Positions 13,086 through 25,700 of a stretch of DNA of 64,000 bases are shown one piece after another (the first letter of the stretch is position 1; every line of letters begins with the position of its first letter). The notes beneath the pieces were generated by a model. That model had not been told where the DNA came from. It saw nothing but the letters and a program-made list of their open reading frames with translations, and ran no database searches. Made by a program: the position numbers and the translations under genes. Source of the DNA: Gracilariopsis chorda (Eukaryota; Rhodophyta; Florideophyceae; Gracilariales; Gracilariaceae); assembly GCA_003194525.1 (NCBI GenBank), contig NBIV01000012.1:62001-126000 (forward strand), written 5' to 3'.

Positions 13086-16000
13086 GTACAGCAATCTAAT
13101 ACTTACCAAAATCCCAAATAGTGTTTCCAAGAACAGATAATCTGGATAAAACGCATAGAAACAAAAATAAAACAAAAAACAAAAAAAGATTGGTCAATAA
13201 ATGTTCAACAGTTATTGTAGTCCGCACAAAACAGAAAGTTGGTATAAGCTTTCTCGGTTAGCAGCTTTTGTCATAATGTCAGCCGGCTGGGAATCAGTTC
13301 TGATCTCAACTATTCGCAGCATTCCAGACTTCACAAGGTCTTTGACATGATGGTATTTCAGAGAAATATGTTTGTTTCTCTCAGACGTTTTCGAAGTCTT
13401 TGCAATAGAGTTTGCCGTAGAACTGTCTGTATAGATACAGACGGGATATATTCCGATAGGCTCTTCTTGCAGAATTTGGCAATGATGAAGCTCCCAAAAT
13501 AGTCTTCGGATCCAAGTCACTAACTTAGCGCAATACGATAAAGCAACATATTCAGCTTCTCCCGAAGACAAAGCCACGATTGTCTGTTTCTTGCTAGTCC
13601 ATAGGATTGGAGCATCTTTGACTTTAATCAGTACTCCCGTCTTTGACTTCCTTGTCTCTCGGCATCCTGCCCAGTCCGCATCGCAAGAACCTTCCAAAGG
13701 TGATACACTGGTTGCGGGAAAGTGCATACAAAGGTTCTTTGTTCCCATTAAATATCTAAGCACTCGCTTTGCCAAAGCTAAGTGCCTTAAACAAGGTTTA
13801 TGAACCTGTCTCGCCAGCATTGAAGCTGCAAACATGACATCTGGTCTAGAAGCCACGGCTAGATACATCAGTTGTCCTACCAGTTTCTGATATTTCCAGT
13901 GGAGTGGAGGAGGCAGCTTCCGTTCCTGTTCGCTTGTACCCATGATAGAGTAGCCATGGGGCAACGGTGTTTGCACAGGATTTGCGTTTCCGAGGTTATA
14001 TTCTCGTAGCAGCTTATCCACATACGTTTCCTGACTAACCTTGATGCCATGTCTGTCCCGACTGAGATGAAGTCCGACGAATGATTTGGCTTCTCCCAAT
14101 AGTTTCACTTGAAAACGTCTCTTAATTTCGGCTTTAAAGTCGTCCAGAAGAGACCTCGAGTCAGACAACATCAGTACGTCGTCCACGAAGAGGACGAGAA
14201 TCAGTATCCCAATACGTGATCGATATATATAGAGACCATAGTCCGTTTTCGATTGACGGAATTGCAGTGTGGTAACGTCGTGTGTAGAAACGATCACCAG
14301 CTCTGTCCAGCCTGCTTTGCCCCGTATAATGATATCAGCAGTAGACATATTTTTCCCGGAACGTATGAAGTTCCAGACGAGTTCTGGGCTTGTTCCATGA
14401 TCAATGGTTCATCGAGGTCGCCGTACCGGTAGGCGTTGCTGATATCCATTGTTTCCAGCAAAAGGTCTTGCGAAGCAGCCTTTGCCAATGCCAAACTTAT
14501 TGTCTCAAGTCTTGCCACTGGTGCATAAAGGTTTTCAGGGTCGTAATCGATGTACGGTTTCTGCATGTCCCCTCGCGCTACATAACGTGCCTTAGGAAGG
14601 ATATCCAAAGGTTTTGCGCTGAGTTGTTTTGCCGTAGATGTCCAAAGGAATGGGATTGGATTCATTCTTGGTTTCCGGTCAATGAGCTTCCATGTTTTGC
14701 GTTCGATGAGAGCATCATACTCTCGGTCGATTGCGTCTGCCCATTCCGGTATTGTCCTTGCTTGGTAAAATGTCTTTGGTACTTTGTCCAGCTCACTGTT
14801 ATTTGTTTAACGAGTGTGTGCCACTAGACAATGTTCCAAAGCTGAGTCCAAGTGTTGTTCATCCACTTCGTCATTACGTTCTTCTGCTTCTGTCCTGCCC
14901 AAGGACGAGAAGTCGAGAAGCTCGTTGATGGAAGGCAGTCTTTTCTTGGCCACCTTAAAGTCCCTTTGCCTCACCATGATCACTTTCTTTTGGGAAGGTA
15001 TGTATACCCGATACAGTGTTTGGAAGCTCTCCATTCCAACAAAGTGGCCGTAGATGGCGCGTGGGAGTATTTTCTTGTTGGGAATGGTTTCCGCCCTGTA
15101 TATAAAGGCGTGGGCATCTTGTCCAAACTTCAGTAATGTATCGAACGATGGATTTTGTCCAAAACACTCTTTGTAGGGGATTCTCATGTCGAGTCGCGGG
15201 TTTGGAAGGCAGTTTCGCAGCCAGTTTGCATGCCATATCGCTTCTTCCCATCGTTCGAGTGGTAATTTTGATGCAAAGAGCAGAGTTCTGGCCGTTTTCC
15301 ATAAGTCTTGGATAATTTTCTCCGCCGCGCCGTTAGACTCATGTGCATGCAGATAAGTGTACTCCAAGATGATCCAGTTATCTAATTCGTAATGGATAAA
15401 CTCATTAGACCTATTCTCACCAGCTCCATCGACGCGAACGCGGTACAAACGGTTTTGGGGTTGTTCATTTTCTGCGAGAGCCTTGTACCAAAGTATTCAC
15501 TGCGTGAATTGGTCTTTCTTAGTCAGGAAGTATATTGATGATGCCTTTGTATTGTCGTCAAGTAGTACCTGCATGTACTTTGATATTTGTAACGAAGGTG
15601 GGGATATTGGGCCTGTGAGGTCTGTGTGTGTCAAAGCTAAGGGGTGGTTTGCCACTGAATGCGAGCGTTGGGTCGGAGATCGCCTCGCTTTTACCTCAAT
15701 GCATGGACTGCAATGTATGTTTTCGATTTCCGTTGGCGGCAGGTTAGGGATTCCTGAAGATTGCGGGATTGTGCGAAGCAACCTGTCCTTGCCGGGGTGT
15801 CCGAGTTTTTCATGCCAGTCAATTGCTGTGTTTCCAGGCATGACTTGTGCGGTTTGGGCTGTCGATGGAGCGATCGGCTTTGGTAGTGGGTACAAACCGC
15901 TTTTAGCTTTGCAGCGGTGAAGTTCTTTCCCGTTTTTGACGTCACTTAGGACAAATCCATGAAAGGAGTCTTCGTTGGAAAAGGAAACGTTTGCGTGCTG

Positions 16001-18020
16001 TGATAAAACCTATAATGAAATAAGGTTTGAGTCAAACGAAGGTGTGTGCTTCGCAGGTAACCTTATTCCGTCTCCTACTGGCAGCATAGTTGTCCCTGCT
16101 CCAACTATTTCCGATTGTCTGTTGCATGTTCGGACGGACTCATTTTCCACAGGCTCATAATCCCAAAAGAGATTTCTGTCGTTTACAAACACATGAGTCG
16201 CTCCACAACCCAGCCAGGTTGTAGTTCCATTGTTCACTGAACAATATTTAGCTTCGGCAATAGCTACGAAACCTCGGAGCTGGGGGTTGCGGTTGTAGTG
16301 ACTTGAGGGTTTGTTTGATCCTCCGTTGGAGTCCCAGTTCCTGTTTCCAGTACTAGATGGCTGGTGTTTGTTGGCTTGGGGACCCCTGCGATGGTTTTGG
16401 TTGGGGTTGTTTTCTTTTCTCAACCGGCATTTGGAACAAATGTGACCTATTTTTCCACAATGCCAACATCTAACGGATTTAGACTTCCTTTCCTTCACAG
16501 AGGAAATTAAGGATGTCTTTCTCGCATCCATGTAGGGGTGCTGTGTATTTGGTGGTGGAGGTGCAGAGCTTGTTTGGTTTCTCGAGTCCCTGTGTTTGCG
16601 TCTGTCCATTTCCGATCTTATCAAAGAAGCAACTTGGTCATGTTCTACATCGTTGGCGTCTGCGAGTAGCGTGATAGCTGAGGTGCAACGCCCTCAGGGA
16701 GGGGATTCTTGATACTTGATCGTTTTCCCGATATTATCGGTTGTGTAGTGTGTGTATGAACTACGCCCCACAATGGTGGGTATGGACACGTGGGACACGG
16801 TTTTGGGTCAATTGGCGGTTGGCCACAGTAGTGGATGTTGCCACGAAATGTGGAGTATTTTAGTTAATATAATTTATTATTTTCACACCCATTTCTGGAA
16901 AGCTAGTACTTAGTGCGACGGTGCACTGCCGTCGCACCAGTAAACCTTCCCCAACAAGGGACCCCAACTTGGGGAATTGGCTCTAGTTGTTGCCGCTTGC
17001 GCGCGTGCTCTACTCCTCCTTGGAAGGAAACGCCGTAAACCACGGGACATGTAACCCCCTTGCACATCTAAAGAAGCCCATCCTTGAGAGTATAATTGTT
17101 CTAATCATATTGGTGTTTCGCCCTGTATAGGAAGTCCTGTCTACCGGTATTTCCGTATCTGTTCGTCACTCTCGCGACTCACTTCGTCCTCTCTTTTCCT
17201 CTTCGCCCTTCCTTTTCCCCTTTTCACCGTAGCACCTCCCGCTACCCGCGGCCCTCGTGTGCGCATCCGCTCACACACCCCTACTTACGTCGAAGCATAC
17301 CTCTACTGAGGATCACAACCCGCTCACGCGGATACCGATTCTTCGCCTTCACCTCCCTGCGCGAGTCGCGACAGGTGTCTCTGGTCTTACAAACCGGCTT
17401 CGCCGTGACACCTCTGGGAGGGCTCTACCCAACTGGGTTCACCTCGTGAGAGGAAGATCCCGAACGTCTTTCGGTGTTTTTCCCCTTTGGGGCATTGCAC
17501 CACAATAGCCATAAGAGAGTCTGGTAGAGTTCTGAGTAAGCAAGCAGTTCTCTCCTTATCGTTGAGAGCATCTCCTAGGCATGCTAGTTCTAGAAAGATT
17601 GTTTCCATTTCGTGGACATGTTCAAAGATATTTCCATCGTCCTTGAAAACGAGATTGTTCAGGTGCTGTCGAAGGTTCATCTTGGTTTGGGTGTTATCCT
17701 TCTTTTACGTGCCCTCCAGTTTCCTCCAGACGTCCAACGCAGAACATTGTTCGCGTTCCAGTAATTCAGAAACGGCAACTACTGGTTGTGTTCCAAGGTT
17801 TTGAATAATAATCGAACGAGCTTTTCGATCCGCATCATCCCATCGGCGGGGGGCTTGGGCTGAGCTCTCGCCTTACAATGTTCTGGGTTCGGTTAAGACG
17901 AAGAGAACTTGGTCAACATTCATCAGGTCCCTTATGTAGATCCTCCATGTGTAATAGTCCGAGGATCCTTTAAGGCGGGAAATAATGCGCTTTCCTTCTT
18001 CTCTGTTCTCACTCATGTTG
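13086..18020 (-). mobile_element. Ty1/copia retrotransposon remnant
   Basis: This is a minus-strand copia-type element in the order gag - protease - integrase - RT - RNase H. The parts are: a UBN2-type gag segment about 17.5-18.0 kb; a zinc knuckle of the form CWHCGKIGHICSKC near 16.45 kb; an integrase region about 14.8-15.9 kb; and a reverse transcriptase with FVDD and RNase H about 13.2-14.7 kb. A solo gypsy LTR (16679-17504) lies inside the gag part. The 3' end is cut by the gypsy element at 13085, so no 3' LTR is visible. It is broken, with several breaks in addition to the LTR insertion, and is of moderate to old age. Confidence 0.85.
16679..17504 (+). repeat. Solo gypsy LTR inserted in the copia element
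   Basis: This 826 bp LTR of the same family as 3465-4290 lies in the opposite orientation. It is flanked by a perfect 5-bp target duplication, ATAGC at 16674-16678 and 17505-17509. There is no internal gypsy sequence, so a full element inserted here and was later reduced to one LTR by LTR-LTR recombination. It dates after the copia insertion. Confidence 0.93.
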
Positions 18021-18970
18021 ATTTTTTGTGAGTAGAGAAAGATTGAATTGACCTCTGGTTATCCAGGTACCTTTTGTTAGTCTAGTTGACCTCTGGCTAC
18101 CGAGGAACCTTTTATTAGTCTTTTTTCGAGCGGGCGCACTGACAGGAGAAACTACCTCCGCTACTCTGAGGGTTCAACCCCTGGAATCGGGTCACACTCT
18201 CCCGGTGAGTCGCTTTGATCTGCTTTCTAAGCTTCCCGTGAAAAGAAGCAAATTGCCTTGAATCCTTACGAAGCTTCCAAGGGAGGTTACTAACTGAAGA
18301 TAAGTTTTCACCAGTTGACCCCTTCTGGCCTCTTGCAGGAACGCTCCGCGGCGTTCTGCGGAGCGATAGGTTGAAAGAGATAGTAAAAAACTCCATTGGC
18401 GTATGCGGTAGCTTGGGCTGAACGACGAAACACCGTGTCACCACTTGCAGACAGAGCCTTCCCCAGCAGAGCCGGTTATCCGGAAGTATATCAAATCTAG
18501 CAGATTACTTCAAGTGCCCAATCAATTCCCGTACCGGTACTGAGCTGGCAAACTACCACGCCTTTATCCATTCGAATAAAAGAGAAGAAGAGAAGAACAA
18601 AAAGAAATACCACAAAGATACACGATGAACGAAGCCGTTTATTAGCGAGAAGAGAAAGATAATATCTTGATGCTTCCCTGCTTCAAAGGAATTGTTCGGT
18701 ACAGAGCGTTGCGGAGCACCGGTTGAAGGTTGGTCAGCGGTTGTCGAGGGGAGAGGCTGCGGGGAGGGTTGAGCGAGTGCTACCATGTGAAAGGTGTGAA
18801 GGGTGTCCGGTCTTCCTCCGGCCGGTGGTGCTCAGGTCAGCGCCGCCGGCCGCTCTTTATAGTCCTACAATTCTAATTAAAATGTACGTAATTAGGAGAA
18901 GTCTGTATTTGTAATCAAGAGAATTGGGTAAGATTACAAATGCAACTGAAACTGAATTACAACAACCGAT
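18021..18970 (-). repeat. Suspected 5' LTR/leader of the copia element
   Basis: This stretch lies just upstream (minus strand) of the copia gag start. It holds a minus-strand TATAAAG at 18855-18861, as expected inside a 5' LTR. No second copy is available for comparison because the 3' LTR is lost, so the LTR limits cannot be fixed. Two 38-bp direct repeats (18048-18085 and 18086-18123, both starting TTGACCTCTGG) sit between it and gag. Confidence 0.35.
18048..18123. repeat. Two tandem 38-bp repeats in the copia leader
   Basis: Both copies read TTGACCTCTGG(T/C)TA and end in TTAGTC, with a few differences between them. Their minus strand reads GGTAGCCAGAGG / GGATAACCAGAGG, loosely like a primer-binding site for initiator tRNA-Met, but the fit is imperfect. 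Confidence 0.6.
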
Positions 18971-20449
18971 AGTGCAGCCGTACAATTGCGTGTCCTCACA
19001 GGGAGAAGCGGCGGCCCCTGAAGAGCAGGAGGGAGAAGCATTATGATATTTTTGTTACCTATTCTCTTGCCTTTCTTCTCTCAACCTTTAGCGTACGGGA
19101 ACTTTAATTTAATTTGCCGCACTCGTTCGCTGCAGTGCCCTTGTAGCTAGTAGCTTTATACCGCTATTTAGATGATGCGGTAAGTCTCTAATCTGTAATT
19201 GCTTACTCTTTGGCCACTCACCTTCGTATACTGAATCTCAACCCACGATTCGATACCGTTATTCTGCAGATGAATTTAGGTTAGTGAGGGTGGGTCGGTT
19301 GGTGTGCATGGGTGCAGCACGGGGGTGTTTCCGGAAGAAGGAGATTACACTTTTTTAAAAAGAAAAATGTCTTCTTTTTTCATTGTCTAGTGAAAATCTG
19401 CAAGTGGTATATGAACAATGGTAATACATGCTAAGTACGTTTGTTGGAGACAAAGAGCTCAAACAGTTTTCAAAAAGACATCCACTGGTTAAGGAGTATG
19501 GTGTGTACCATTTGAAGTACATGTGAATCCGCGAAGCAGACTCAACTTGCCAATGTCTTACGAGAGAATGGTTGTGGGCATTGCTGGTTGTAAAAGGGAG
19601 CTGTGTAATACACGGTAAACTGCGTTAGAGGGATACACAGTGTGTATCCCTCTAACGCAGTTTACCCAATCAGAATTGACCACATTGTCAGCATCGTACG
19701 AGTTCCTTAGAAGTCGTTCCACGTTTAAAGTAATGACAAGTAGCCAAAGATATAAATTAAGACGTCCAAATCCTCTCTTTGGCACTGTCATAGACGTGAT
19801 TGGTGAGCATCAGGATCCCTGAAGTTCCAACTCGGAGCTTGAAGTGTTGCTCGGAGTTGGACTAGCATTGTCAGCGCGGCTGCTGGTGTACGATTGGCAG
19901 CCTTGGTATATAAAGAGTTAGCCCTTCGTAACATCAGGTCAACAAGGGTTATAAGGCTCAGTGATAGCTAACCCGTCGAGAGTTATCAAATGATAGGATT
20001 GCTGTCTGACTTGCAGAAAGCAGACCTTATGTGCGCCGGTGAGATAGGGCCACGTAGAGCGTTTCGCGCTTGCACATGTATCTAAAGGAAAAAAGACAAA
20101 ATAATTGAAAGTGTTAGAAGGCTACCGTTTGCGCCAACGATGTAACCAGCAAGGCTTCTTAGAATGGTTCTCTATTATGCACATATCCAGCCCGTCTGTC
20201 AAAATGAGCATGCGTATTCATGAGCAGATGCAACTGTTAGGGATTTGTTGTTTATCCTACCCGATCAGTGCTGTGGCCCCGCCATGAGAAAGCCTTGTCA
20301 GATTCTTAACAGACCCATTTGCCACTGCGAAACCTCTGTTGTGGTACCAGTCTTCGGTTCTTCGCCTCGCGGTATCAAGCTATCCACTCTCTTTTCAGAC
20401 TTTTTCTTTGCCGGAGTTAAGTTGCTTCTCTTGGCTTAGCTCTATTGTT
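18971..20449. other. Gene-free stretch upstream of the first membrane protein gene
   Basis: No credible coding frame is present. It contains a perfect 53-bp palindrome (19614-19666) and a good TATA box, TATATAAAG, at 19917-19925. The TATA box lies about 525 bp before the next start codon, so the leader would be long, or a short unrecognised transcript starts here. Confidence 0.5.
19614..19666. repeat. Perfect palindrome, 26-bp arms, 1-nt centre
   Basis: The left arm starts GGTAAACTGCGTTAGAGGGA (19614-19639), the central base is G at 19640, and the right arm is its exact reverse complement (19641-19666). No mismatch was found over 52 paired positions. It could be a hairpin in RNA, the remains of a foldback or MITE-like element, or a recent inverted duplication. 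Confidence 0.9.
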
Positions 20450-20995
20450 ATGGATTACCAACCATCTGCACCGCCGTTGACTGCTTCTGTAACTAACGAA
20501 AACCAAGCGTTCAACTTTTATCCCCACCCCCAACAGCACTCTGGCCCTCATCAATACCCACCTTCATCAGCGGATTCAAACAATCCGCCATTGCCATCAT
20601 CTCCTGCACTACAACCATATTCACACCAAAACATATCGCCGCCGCCTGGCTCTCCCCCTTATTCACCTCCGGAGCATTCACACACATCTCACAATCCACC
20701 CCCACCGCCATCCTCCGGAGACATCGAGTCCCAGCCCGAGAATCCAATCACAGACGACAGCGATGACGATGATTTGCCGGGCCCCTGCACTTTCTACCTC
20801 ATTGGTATTCTTTTAGGATTTACAATACCCCTGGTTTGGGTGTTGATTGTGCCTTTCCTTGGTCGGTTTGGTGTGAAGAAGATGAAAAAGCGTTTCATGC
20901 TCTCGGGACTAGTTACAGCACTTGTCATTCAACTCATCATAGTTCTTTGTATTGTTACCTGGTTTGTCGTGCTCCCAAAAGTTTTCGCTCCCTGA
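20450..20995 (+). CDS. Two-helix hairpin membrane protein, proline-rich N-terminus (family member 1)
   Basis: The protein has 181 residues from the first in-frame ATG. Residues about 1-100 are rich in Pro, Ser, His and Gln, with a PSAP tetrapeptide near the start and PPSPP-like runs. An acidic SDDDD stretch follows near 102-107. Two hydrophobic helices then span about 112-135 and 145-172, joined by a short basic loop (RFGVKKMKKRF). There is no signal peptide, so an N-terminus facing the cytosol is likely. The helix-loop-helix, including the F-x-x-x-G start of the second helix, matches the genes at 22180, 50117 and 51683, so I treat them as one family. PSAP is the known late-domain motif that binds TSG101 of ESCRT-I; a role in membrane trafficking is only an inference. 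The function is unknown. Confidence 0.75.
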   Translation: MDYQPSAPPLTASVTNENQAFNFYPHPQQHSGPHQYPPSSADSNNPPLPSSPALQPYSHQNISPPPGSPPYSPPEHSHTSHNPPPPPSSGDIESQPENPITDDSDDDDLPGPCTFYLIGILLGFTIPLVWVLIVPFLGRFGVKKMKKRFMLSGLVTALVIQLIIVLCIVTWFVVLPKVFAP

Positions 20996-22179
20996 TCGGG
21001 TTTTGTTGGTTGAAAGTTATTGTTTTTAGTGTTTTCGTAGCTACAAAGCGAGGTACAGTATGGCCGCAGCATCTTCTTACTTAAGGCTTTATCGGTCTAA
21101 TCCGTTAAAATGATCTAGTTACAAACTACACAAGCTTTTTAAATGTCTAACTACTCAGAATCCTGGGCTTGCGGTTGATTTTTCACCGCAAGTGCAATAG
21201 TCCTAACTTCTCAACAAGCACATTTGTCCATTGCACAGTGATAAGAAGTGGTTATTGGTTTCTTGCCACTATAACCACCACTGGTTATTCTTACGCGCTT
21301 AGGCCTTTTCAACATCAAGGAAGAACGGTCTCAAATTTGTCCTTGTCCAAATTTTTGCGGTCGCTCAAGATGTGGCCCCAACGAAGAGAGAGCTGCAGAT
21401 TCTAGCTGTCAGATTATTATTTACATGTTTTGACCGCAGAGTACACAAACTTGGTTGTCCATTTTGCAGTGTAGAAAGCAAAGCCCTTCGTACACTATGG
21501 TCAAGTCATGAAGTGTACACATGCACTCCGTTGCGCATGGGCAACAATGTCACAATTATCCATGATCGACGACAACAAATCCAACTCTGAGGGGATCTCT
21601 CCCGAAGGACTGTATCCACATTTGGGCAGTGTGGTCCATTAGCCACTACTTTTTAGTTGGGTCCCTGCAAATGCAATGTTGCTTCACGCTAATATGGTTA
21701 AATGGACTTTCCGTGGTTCACCCCAGTGGAGGACAGTCAGACTATGAACCCCCTCTCTTTCGGAGAACTCGTACCTGCACGAAAATACAACATGTGTGGA
21801 ATGTATTCAGAGGGTACTTGTTGGAGCGTAATGAAAAATAGAGCAATCAAAACAATCCATTTGAGTGTTCTGTTGCGTATAACTATACAGGCCCTTTCTA
21901 CCTGTCTCCAACAACTTGAGGCAGATCATACGTGCTCTCCCATGAAGAACTTGACCTTTGTTGGAAATGACAATTTTAAAGTAGGTGGAGTGAATCAACG
22001 AGATGCTTGCACGTCAAATACGCGTCAAAGCTCCACGTTGGATTCCTTTCCTGCTCAGGTATAAGTTCAAAGTGACAAGCACCTCCAACACGGTCACCGG
22101 TTCTCATTGAGCCTTTGCAAAACTTTCTCATCCTTTACTCGTGAAGAAGTCTGCGGAAAACTACATCTTTACTACTGAA
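20996..22179. other. Intergenic stretch between family members 1 and 2
   Basis: The frames here are short and resemble nothing known. Some TCTC-rich pyrimidine sequence lies just before the next gene. I see no repeat or RNA gene. Confidence 0.4.
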
Positions 22180-22701
22180 ATGGTTGAAGCACATCCCCCA
22201 CCAGCCCCCCTCGATTACGAGAACGAACACTACGATTGTGAAGCGGTTCTCCCAGAAAACGATCAACGCCGCTCGACAGAGACCGACAAAGAAAAAGGCG
22301 TTAAGAGGTGGTGGTATCTTCTATGCGGCATCTTGGTTGCAATTATTGGTAACGTGACCTGCTTGCTGATCATTTGCTTTAGGAAAAAATTGGGCATAAA
22401 ACGAAAAGAGATTCGCTTTTTTATCATTGGAATTGTAGTTGGTGCCCTCATTCAGCTTGGCATTATAATTGGGATCCTCGCCGCTGTTGGGGTGTTTAAT
22501 GACGATAACAAGAAGGACAAAGTCACTGTTACTGTTACCGATAACGGCGGAACTGTAGGATTCAATCCACCGTCCATCCTTGGGAGTGGCTTTGGCTTTG
22601 GAATCAATGCACCTACAATACCGGACGATGTTCTCGAGCAGCTAACGGATTCTGAAATTCATATCGACAACGATAAGAGCCGTCCCAGCTCAAAACTCTG
22701 A
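22180..22701 (+). CDS. Two-helix hairpin membrane protein (family member 2)
   Basis: The protein has 173 residues from the first ATG; the frame is open further upstream but without an ATG. The N-terminal part is short and acidic with a PPPAPLDYE segment, then a basic patch (KEKGVKRWW). Helix 1 covers about 50-70, with a CLLIICF end. A basic loop (RKKLGIKRKEIR) leads into helix 2 (about 84-112), which starts FFIIGIVVGA. The C-terminal 60 residues are polar, with repeated Thr/Val/Gly and a TVTVTDNGGT segment. It lies 1.2 kb downstream of member 1 on the same strand, which suggests tandem duplication. The loop and second helix align with members 1, 3 and 4 without gaps. The function is unknown. 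Confidence 0.72.
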   Translation: MVEAHPPPAPLDYENEHYDCEAVLPENDQRRSTETDKEKGVKRWWYLLCGILVAIIGNVTCLLIICFRKKLGIKRKEIRFFIIGIVVGALIQLGIIIGILAAVGVFNDDNKKDKVTVTVTDNGGTVGFNPPSILGSGFGFGINAPTIPDDVLEQLTDSEIHIDNDKSRPSSKL

Positions 22702-25700
22702 TTTGGGTCTTTTCTTTGTTGTTTGTACCCATGGTATATGATCATCTCGACTGCTTTCGGGTCGTTTGGCGCCATTGTCTTCATTCATTCCTTCTCTAAT
22801 TAACAACTCAAGATATACAAAAGAATGGGATAGCCTAGCTTCGTAGATCAGCAATTTAAATCTAACACAACCGCTGGGCTGTTGTTTGTTCGTAATTCAT
22901 AGCATGTGAGCTTTCTTGACCTTGCGTCTGTGATCAAGATACCAAGCTCGACCCAGAGGTGGTCAATCTACGTGCGGCAGTCTACATAAACGACTAAGAC
23001 GCAGACTAGTCATTAGAAGCGAGGCTAAACTAGTCAAAACGATTTCCTCTTCCAAGAATGCAAAGATTTCTACCTTGAAATCTGAGAAACCATGCCAAAT
23101 GGGCTACCAAGTGTACCAGAAGGAAAATAAAGTTGCCTTTTCGTTCAGCTGGAAATAGCGGTGTCACCATTTCCCTTTTTCGAATGCGTCTTATTCTAGA
23201 AACAAGAAGTCTTTGCAGCGCTCCGTAGAGCCGCAGTTGCCGGCCGCTAATGAATAGGAGGAAGAGAACGAAGGGAAGGAATAATACTGTGTGGTGAGGA
23301 AGAAAGGAGGCGAGCAGGAAATGTACAATGAGAAAGAGTGGTCATGTTCATGCTCTCTTGATGAGTTCTCCCGCCCCATCGCAATTGCTCGCACCGCCTT
23401 TCTGAGTCCAGCATATCTGGGTTGGATCTAGGTCACGAAGACCCTAATTGACCAAAGTCAGTGACTATCGACGAACATATGTCGATCATCGATATGATGT
23501 GCTGCTGCTGTCTTTCACAGACATGAGCACCCCTTCTGCAATACCACAGGGCGTAACAATGTTAGGTATTCTTAATTGTGTACCAACTGTCGCCCAACTC
23601 AAATATGTAGCGATTTGGAACGAAAATCTGCACATATGTTTTTCACGAGGATCCAAACTGTCCTGCACACAAGGTCGAGAGGGGCATTCGGGGATTACGT
23701 ATTGCTTTCATATGCTTCCATCGATAGGTGTGTATGGGCAGCATTCCCGTTTCCAAAGCAGAAAGAGTTTCGCTTTTAAAAATTACCTATACGCTTGTAT
23801 TGTATAGATAAGTTTGCAAACATCAATCTTACATCAACGTAATACAAGATGTCTTCTCGTCCTGAACCCAATGAAGCTCAAATTCAATTACAAATTTCTT
23901 GACTTTGCTGCATCACAGGTCAAAATTGCTCGTATTCCCAATTCTAAGGCTCAAAGATAGTATCTCTCCACGTACCGTGATACCATCGTCAGAACAGAGC
24001 ACTGACCTCAGGTCGATGCTTTTTTCCTTGCCGGACCAGAGGTGCCGGAGGTATCTACCACCGGTCTGATACTACCAAGGGTAACCCCAGCGAGCGAAGC
24101 GGTCTATTTAGGGGAATTCCCGAGATGCTCCTGCAACCTCAAGTCCGTTGGTCAAACCTGGGCCAAAAATAAACGCACGGGATATCAATATTAATGTTGA
24201 CATTTCGAATTGCGTGTGGCAACTTTTAGTACAGGTATTTGTGAAACCTTGGTGGTGGGCCGGGAAAGAGTAAACCACGAAACTGCACTTTTCTTGTCAT
24301 TCTATGTATCTACGTGTCATTACTAATGCATACAAGCTGCAAATGTAGTGCAGCTTACTTAAAAATGAAGTGAAAGCACTACACCACGATACGACTGAAC
24401 AAGGCCCAAGAGAACGCGAGGTAAGGCATCCGCAACAAAGCAAAATACATATGCATTAGGGTCGAGCCAGTTTGCGGCGATCGAGAACGAAATATGGGCG
24501 GGCGCAACAAACAGTGGACAGCAGAGAGGGGTTAGCAGACTGTTGGTCGTGTGCATTTTGGGGGAACAGTCGGCAGACATCGGTGAATGAGGGGCAGGGT
24601 GCAGAGCGCACTTGCGGAGAGAGAAGGCGGCAAGAAAATTCGTAACTTAGGGATAGACGAAGCACTGCGAGTGAATGTGATGGTACAGTAGAGGCTTTTG
24701 AAAATATGGTGATAAGGCACGTGTGGGCGTCCTGTGCTTTCAATTACCAGTCCGGCCCGCTCAAAAACCCCGATCGGCGGTCAGAGACCCGTTTCTGACG
24801 ACCGTGGATATGCCAACGAAGTTGCCAAGCTTGGTTGCCTGAAAGCGCATGATTGTTTTCGCCCAACGATACAGAGCTTGCTCGTTGTATTCATGTTGCG
24901 CGTTGCGATTCGCTCATCATTGTACCTGGGGAGAGGTTCAACCAATAACGCCAAAATCGAACAATGTGGTAACTTCTGTACCTTTCGCGTGCTGAGTAGC
25001 TGTTTCGATCATCCACAGATCCATCAAACACGTTTGCACGCGGTATTGCAGCCAACTCTCAAATTAGAGCGAGAAGCCTTTGTGCGGAATGGAGCTGCGA
25101 AAGCAAGTACACGTATGCACTTCGGTCCCCCTCCCACGCAACTACCTGTTCACTACAACAACAAACGTAAATTTAGACCACAGCTGTGTAAGTAACAACC
25201 TCCATCTGTTGACACAACGAGCACTGTCAAAAAGCTCACCTTCCTCTCCCGCTGTCGTTCGCTAATTAGTTCCCTTAACGCACCTAGCGAGTGCTTATTG
25301 CCTAGCGGTCCATGGTATTCACATTACACGGAATGTGATTTCATTCCGGACAACCTTCAAATCGACCCATAGACTTTGATACTGTATTGTTAATCATTTC
25401 TGAAGCGTTCATGCGTTGCGGTTGAATGGTTTTAGGTCGGATGATAGCCATGAGCACATTATACCCAGACTTCGAGATTTGCGCTTTGGTTAAACAAGAT
25501 TAGGATTGCTACCTGCAAACAAAACTTCAAAAATTCCAGAAACTTCCTCACGTTCTCATGTCATGTAATGCTATGTAGAGAGGTCGGCATTATACTGAAA
25601 ACTTCGTTTGATTACTGATCATTCTTTCGTCGGTATCATACGTTGATATTCGGGGCCGCCTTAACATAGTATGTTTCATGCGGTGAGCTTTCAAGAGCAC

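Noticed and set aside
18160-18195. tRNA-like T-arm (GGGTTCAACCCCTGG)
   Set aside because: The stem does not pair properly and no acceptor, D or anticodon arms can be folded around it.
24359-24743. Overlapping minus-strand frames of 62-95 codons
   Set aside because: No recognisable content, no similarity to neighbours, and several frames equally open over the same DNA.
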